Below, piece by piece: positions 59,548-64,000 of a stretch of 64,000 nucleotides of DNA (positions are counted from its first letter, which is position 1; every line of letters begins with the position of its first letter). The notes under the pieces are model-generated. The model had not been told where the DNA came from, ran no database searches, and saw only the letters and a list, made by a program, of their open reading frames with translations. The DNA is taken from positions 55,428,179 through 55,492,178 of the forward strand of contig JAKCOZ010000003.1 in the NCBI GenBank assembly GCA_022605955.1. Direction: 5' to 3'. Source of the stretch: Rallus limicola (lineage: Eukaryota; Chordata; Aves; Gruiformes; Rallidae). The position numbers and the translations under genes are program-made.

Positions 59548-62500
59548 ACTAATAAGATATGCAACTTGGTTGAGCATATTAATCCCTCTGTGGCACCCAG
59601 AAATATTGTCTTGCCTTCCAAAACCAAGTTTAATAGCTTTTCTGGGGCAGTTCAATTTCAAGTATTTCTTGTGGATCTTCTGTTTGGCTCTGTATAGGCA
59701 TGTTCTTTTCTTGAGAGATAATGCTTTTATTCTCCTTCCTTTCTAAAATTGCTTCTAGGTGCCTGGTGTTAAGCCAGATCTGTGCACTGTGTCCCAGACC
59801 TAAATGAAGAACTCCAAGATTGCCAAAGCTAATAAACCCCCCAAACAGACCTCACATCTGCCACTTGGAAAAAGTTGCCTTAGCTCAATTACTAAACGAA
59901 ATGTAGACTGTAGAAACCAATCTGTTTTACAGTGTGCTTGACAGGGCAGAGTCTTGGAATGGTTGAAGTACTCTCTTAGAGTTATGGTCAGAACAAAGTG
60001 AGTTGAAACGATTAATCAAATAATGTTACTCTCATTGATTTGCATATAAGACTTCTTTTGAAATTTGAAAGGAGAATATTGGTTTATGGTTGTTTTGGGG
60101 CAGAAATTTATTTTCCCCACTTTCTCAAAGATGTTGATATGCCAAAGCATTTTCCAATTAGAGTGAGTATGAAATATTGAAACAGAGTTTTCTACAAAAT
60201 CGAAGTCCAAAATAATGTCAGTTTAGATGAGGCATGACATTTCATGGGAATTAGTTAGAAATACATCATGAAGCCTCTCCAAATTGATTTTTTTTACTAC
60301 AGTAAGCTTAACGAGCTGTTTCTCTTGTTCTTTTAAATGTATAAAAATAATTTTATCATAAATTTTAGAAAGTTGAATTGTAAATTTGTTTGAATCCCAT
60401 TATTCCTGTGGGAAAAATAAATTAATTTAGTAATAAATTTCAAATGAAATAATATTTGGTCATAAAGGTTCTGTATGTAATGTACTAATCTCTAAGAACT
60501 GGAGAATGAGCAAATAAATGCTCAGAAGAGAATTGTAGTATTCTTTGCCAAAATAATCAGGCTTTTAAATTAAAGGTTTCTAAACACAGAGAATGCCTAT
60601 GTTGTGTTTCACACAGGCCTGTGTCCAAGTTCTTGGTCCAGACAAGCAGTTTGACCATCTGTAAAATGTCTAAGTTAATACTTGAGGCTCAAAGCACTGA
60701 TGTCTGTAGTACTAAAGGAAAAGACATTTTCAACCAGTGCATAGTTAGCATTGATTTCTAAGAGTTGTTGCATTATTGAATTAGAAATATTAGAGGATTA
60801 GGACACATACCCATAATGGCTTAACACTGTGCACAAAACTGATGATTTGCATACAAACACCTGCCCACAGGTCATTATCTCTCTCTGTCCTGTTCAGAAG
60901 GGAATAGGCAAAGCTCTGCTTTTACTTCCTTGGCTTCATTTCCTGCAGTTATCAATGGATTTACAGTAAACATTAGGAACTAAGTTTTCTGCTCCCCAGC
61001 AAAGTGTTTTTTTCCCTTTTCCCTGCTATTTGTTGTGGATACAAAACAGGCTGAGCAACAAGGACTTTTTTCATGCTGTTCTATTTTTCTTATGTTAAAC
61101 ACACATTTGTATTTAGAAAAGCACTTTAGGAAACAGCGTTTTATATGTGGCTGTGTATTTGTATTTGATATAATTTGTGCAGGTGTCTTGCTTCTGTGTT
61201 GAGGAGGAGTGCAAAGAATGTGTTGACAATTTTTTTTTCATATTTTGACAGATCTTCTCAATATAGTGTTTCCTTAAGCCTTTAGGTAGTTCCTACCATT
61301 CTACGATAGATATATCAACCAAAGCTAATCTTAGCACTCCCCTGATGCATCAAGATGTCATAGGAGAAGTGTGAACTGTTGCAGTTGATATATGGAGATA
61401 ATGGGCACCACATGACAATTATTTTTTTTTCTGTTTTCCTTGTCTTTAACTGTCTCTATCTGCCTGGCTTTAATCAGTGACTTCTCTGTGAAATGTTGCA
61501 ATTGGGTCTGAGCAAACTCTTTGCTCTTCTCTGATATGGACCTGTGGATTATAGGTGAAACTGCATTAAGAGGCTACAGAGGTTAATTATGCCTGAAAGT
61601 TTCCAGTACTATCCACATCAGTTGACACTCTCAGCACACTACATAAACAGTCTGGGAGAAGCTATCACTAGCAAAGCAGGAGACCTGCACTTGCCCAGCC
61701 CCTGCACTGCCTGCTAGCATTTCGAAGCCTTTTCACATGGTTGTATATTTTGCATGAATCATTTATGCATTCAAATAAGTTTGTTGGTCAGCTACGCATC
61801 CTGTGTGTGGTATTTGCTTCATATATACAAAGAAAAAGATACCTACCTACCCACAAAATATTTAACACCTAAATAATACTTTCCAAAAATCATCCCTTTA
61901 ATTTAAAATACATAATCTTTATTTGTGTAATAAAAGCTTGATGCAGTGTTGGTAGAACACCTGCACATATTGTGCTTGTCAAGAAATTTTGAGGTTCTGC
62001 AATCACATTTTCCTAGTTAAAAAAAATTTTTTTCTCTGTTGTCCCACAAAAATACCATATTGAGTTGGAAGATAACTTTCACTGGGAAAATAGTAAAGTG
62101 ATTAAACAGAAGTATTGTCAAGAGTGCAGTGTAAGCATACAATGCTGTCTTTTAAATAGAATCCTTGTAGGTGTTAGGTTAAAAACGAAAGCATTTGGTC
62201 TTCAAACAAAAGCAGTCCTCGTGACAATCTCCAGTGAAATTTGTTATCTCTATGCAAAACACAGAAATGCTCCTCTCTATCTCATTTTGATGTTTTCTTA
62301 CATTCCAAGACCACTTTCTTTACTCTTTTTGAAGAAAAGAGGCAGCTTTATGCTTTGGAGTGTGCAGGAACAAGTTGAGGAAGGGTTGGAAGGTCAGCCA
62401 GTGAGCTCAAAGCGTGGCAATTCACTTCTGTCTCACCTCATTTCTGCTTCTTCAGAGCAGCAGCATAATAATCTTTTAAATCTGTTTGATATAGCTCATA

Positions 62501-64000
62501 TGCTTGAAGCAACTTGGACACTGCTTGCATAGGAGCTGTCTTGAATTTGCCTATATGAGGTCACAGCAAAAAAAATCATAGGACACTCAAGGAATTCTCC
62601 AGGTTGCTAGATTTAATTACAAGAATTTCTAAGGAATTCTTTTGTACCAAAAATAATTGGGTCATCATTTTTTAAGTGGATTAGATAGAAAAATATAATG
62701 TGAAACAGCCATTACATTGAGATATGATGTGGGACATTTTTAGCTGTCAAACTGTGCTTAGAAATGTATAACAAATGCCAGCATGATATTGTGAATTGTG
62801 AAGAGGAAAAGACACAAGTTCTGCTGTTTGCTGTTGCCAGTAAATGTCTACTTTTGTTTAGACATTATTACTACAAAAGCCAAGATAAGATTGTGATTTG
62901 CCAAATGTTGCCTTGTGCTGTCCAACTCGGGTCTTGAATTAAAATACACACATGCCAAAAATTATATTTATATAATTTAGTATGTTGAGTAATAAAAGAG
63001 TGTTGGGTAGTCCAGTTAATTAAATTATTAAATTTTGGCAGAGCAATGTTAAATTGAGTTTATATTTAATATTGTTTTTTGGGAGAGTGGGTGGAAGGAG
63101 AGTTGAATCCCACTTCATATTAATTGAAACAGACTAAGATGTTGATATAGTTATGCCTGTAAACATCAATTAACCGCCATGTGATGGTAGGGTTTTCTAA
63201 GAAGACAATTTGGAAAGGGTTTGTTTTAGAACAGAAAAGGAAGAGTCTGTGTAACCGACTTTCCTTTCAGACAGGTGAGATGCTGCTGCTCCCAGGAGAA
63301 CCATATATGGGGGAAAGGATCTTGTAACTCATAGTGCAAGAATTAAGAGTTCTGTCAAATGTTTTACAAAATGAGTGCTGCCTTTTCCATTTTTTTGTAA
63401 ATTAGAGTACGTGTACAATTTAAAGGTGCTTAGTCTATATAAAAACCCTACTGTAGTGACTTATATAATTTTCTTGAGGTTAAATTTCACTTGGATGGAG
63501 GAGTTTGCAGGATTAGCTTTTGCTGCTTTCAAGTTGCACATGCACTTTCATTTGGACAAAATCTGCACAGTCAAGCTTTTATGAGTTATGTTTGTTGTTT
63601 ATTTTTCCACTATCAAGATGACCGGTTTAATGTTTCATAAGTAGTTTTTTGACTAAGAGTGTGGCAAACAAGCTCCATTCGTCCTTTGCTTAGTTTGACA
63701 CCCTTTCTGGACACTAACACTTAATTAGTCATTGTCCAAGCTGAGGAATTTGAGTAGCTTGTTGTTTTTGTTTGTTTATTCCATCCCATCAGTAAGTGGA
63801 GTAATGTAAGATGTATCTTGAAATAGAACGTGATGTGAATGTGTATGTTGAATAATTGCTCGTTATGGGTAACAGAAGTTAAACAATTGCACCATTCTTA
63901 AATTCATGCTGATTGTGCAGTGAGAGATGCCACTCTTCTAAATTGAAATTGCATATCCTAAAAAAAAAAGGGATGGATTGAAATTCTAGCAAGGTATATA
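59548..64000. other. Distal part of intron 1 in this window
   Basis: AT-rich intron with no exon recognised. Two perfect octamer motifs ATTTGCAT occur at 60038-60045 and 60845-60852, and an AT-rich TTAATTAAATTATTAAATT-type patch lies near 63017-63036. A 155-codon open frame at 62065-62532 (+) has no domain and no flanking splice signals that I could make work with FGF10 phase. Confidence 0.5.

Larger units (their letters stand above)
39405..64000 (+). other. FGF10: FGF10 intron 1 (continues past window end)
   Basis: At least 24.6 kb. I looked for exon 2, which in vertebrates encodes a highly conserved ILEITSVEIG-type segment, and found no match on the plus strand, so the intron runs beyond the window. 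It contains CR1 fragments, a solo LTR, several short palindromes and AT-rich clusters. In mouse, intron 1 of Fgf10 harbours a heart-field enhancer responsive to T-box, Nkx2-5 and Isl1 factors, so comparable elements may lie here. The stretches not listed separately (40160-42000, 42300-44000, 44105-45500, 46390-48529, 49886-54733, 56899-58797, 59548-64000) show no gene or clear repeat. Confidence 0.85.

Noticed and set aside
62065..62532. 155-codon plus-strand open frame near the right end
   Set aside because: No similarity to FGF10 exons or any family I recognise, no supporting splice sites, composition like the surrounding intron.

Overview
The window is vertebrate nuclear DNA and almost certainly avian. 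Two observations support this. Five fragments of the CR1 LINE family, the dominant retrotransposon of birds, are scattered through it, together with one LTR of a type familiar from bird endogenous retroviruses. The only protein-coding exon I can identify, at 39068-39404 (+), is the first coding exon of FGF10, and its details (MCKWIL start, long serine tract, [12 protein letters not shown] segment) look avian rather than mammalian. The species cannot be fixed from this window. FGF10 is Z-linked in chicken, which is background knowledge and not visible here.

Layout. Positions 1 to about 37400 are AT-rich intergenic DNA upstream of FGF10. They hold three minus-strand CR1 fragments (6412-6627, 7871-9950, 25570-26865), a TA microsatellite (about 23778-23890) and no convincing gene. 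Positions 37400-39067 are the FGF10 promoter and 5' leader: GC-rich patches, a G-quadruplex-prone purine run, a C17 polypyrimidine tract, a TATA-like/initiator pair near 38623-38653 and three upstream ORFs, the last overlapping the FGF10 start codon. The FGF10 exon 1 CDS ends at a consensus donor (GTAAGT, 39405). A CpG-rich block runs through the exon into intron 1 to about 40080.

From 39405 to the end of the window is FGF10 intron 1, at least 24.6 kb. No sequence resembling exon 2 was found. The intron contains a sense CR1 fragment (48583-49885), the longest antisense CR1 fragment (54734-56870), a sense-oriented solo ERV LTR (58798-59400), a 57-bp x 2 tandem repeat directly behind the LTR, and several short, near-perfect inverted repeats (45502-45550, 46366-46386, 48530-48575, 56856-56898). 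Homeodomain-type AT-rich clusters near 42.0-42.3 kb are candidate enhancer sequence.

FGF10 is the one functional gene visible: a secreted mesenchymal growth factor that signals through FGFR2b to epithelium in limb, lung and other buds. All other long reading frames are remnants of CR1 reverse transcriptase or chance frames. No tRNA, rRNA, CRISPR array or prokaryotic-type operon is present. I found no clearly new biological system. The most checkable novelties are the overlapping uORF at the FGF10 start and the intronic hairpins.
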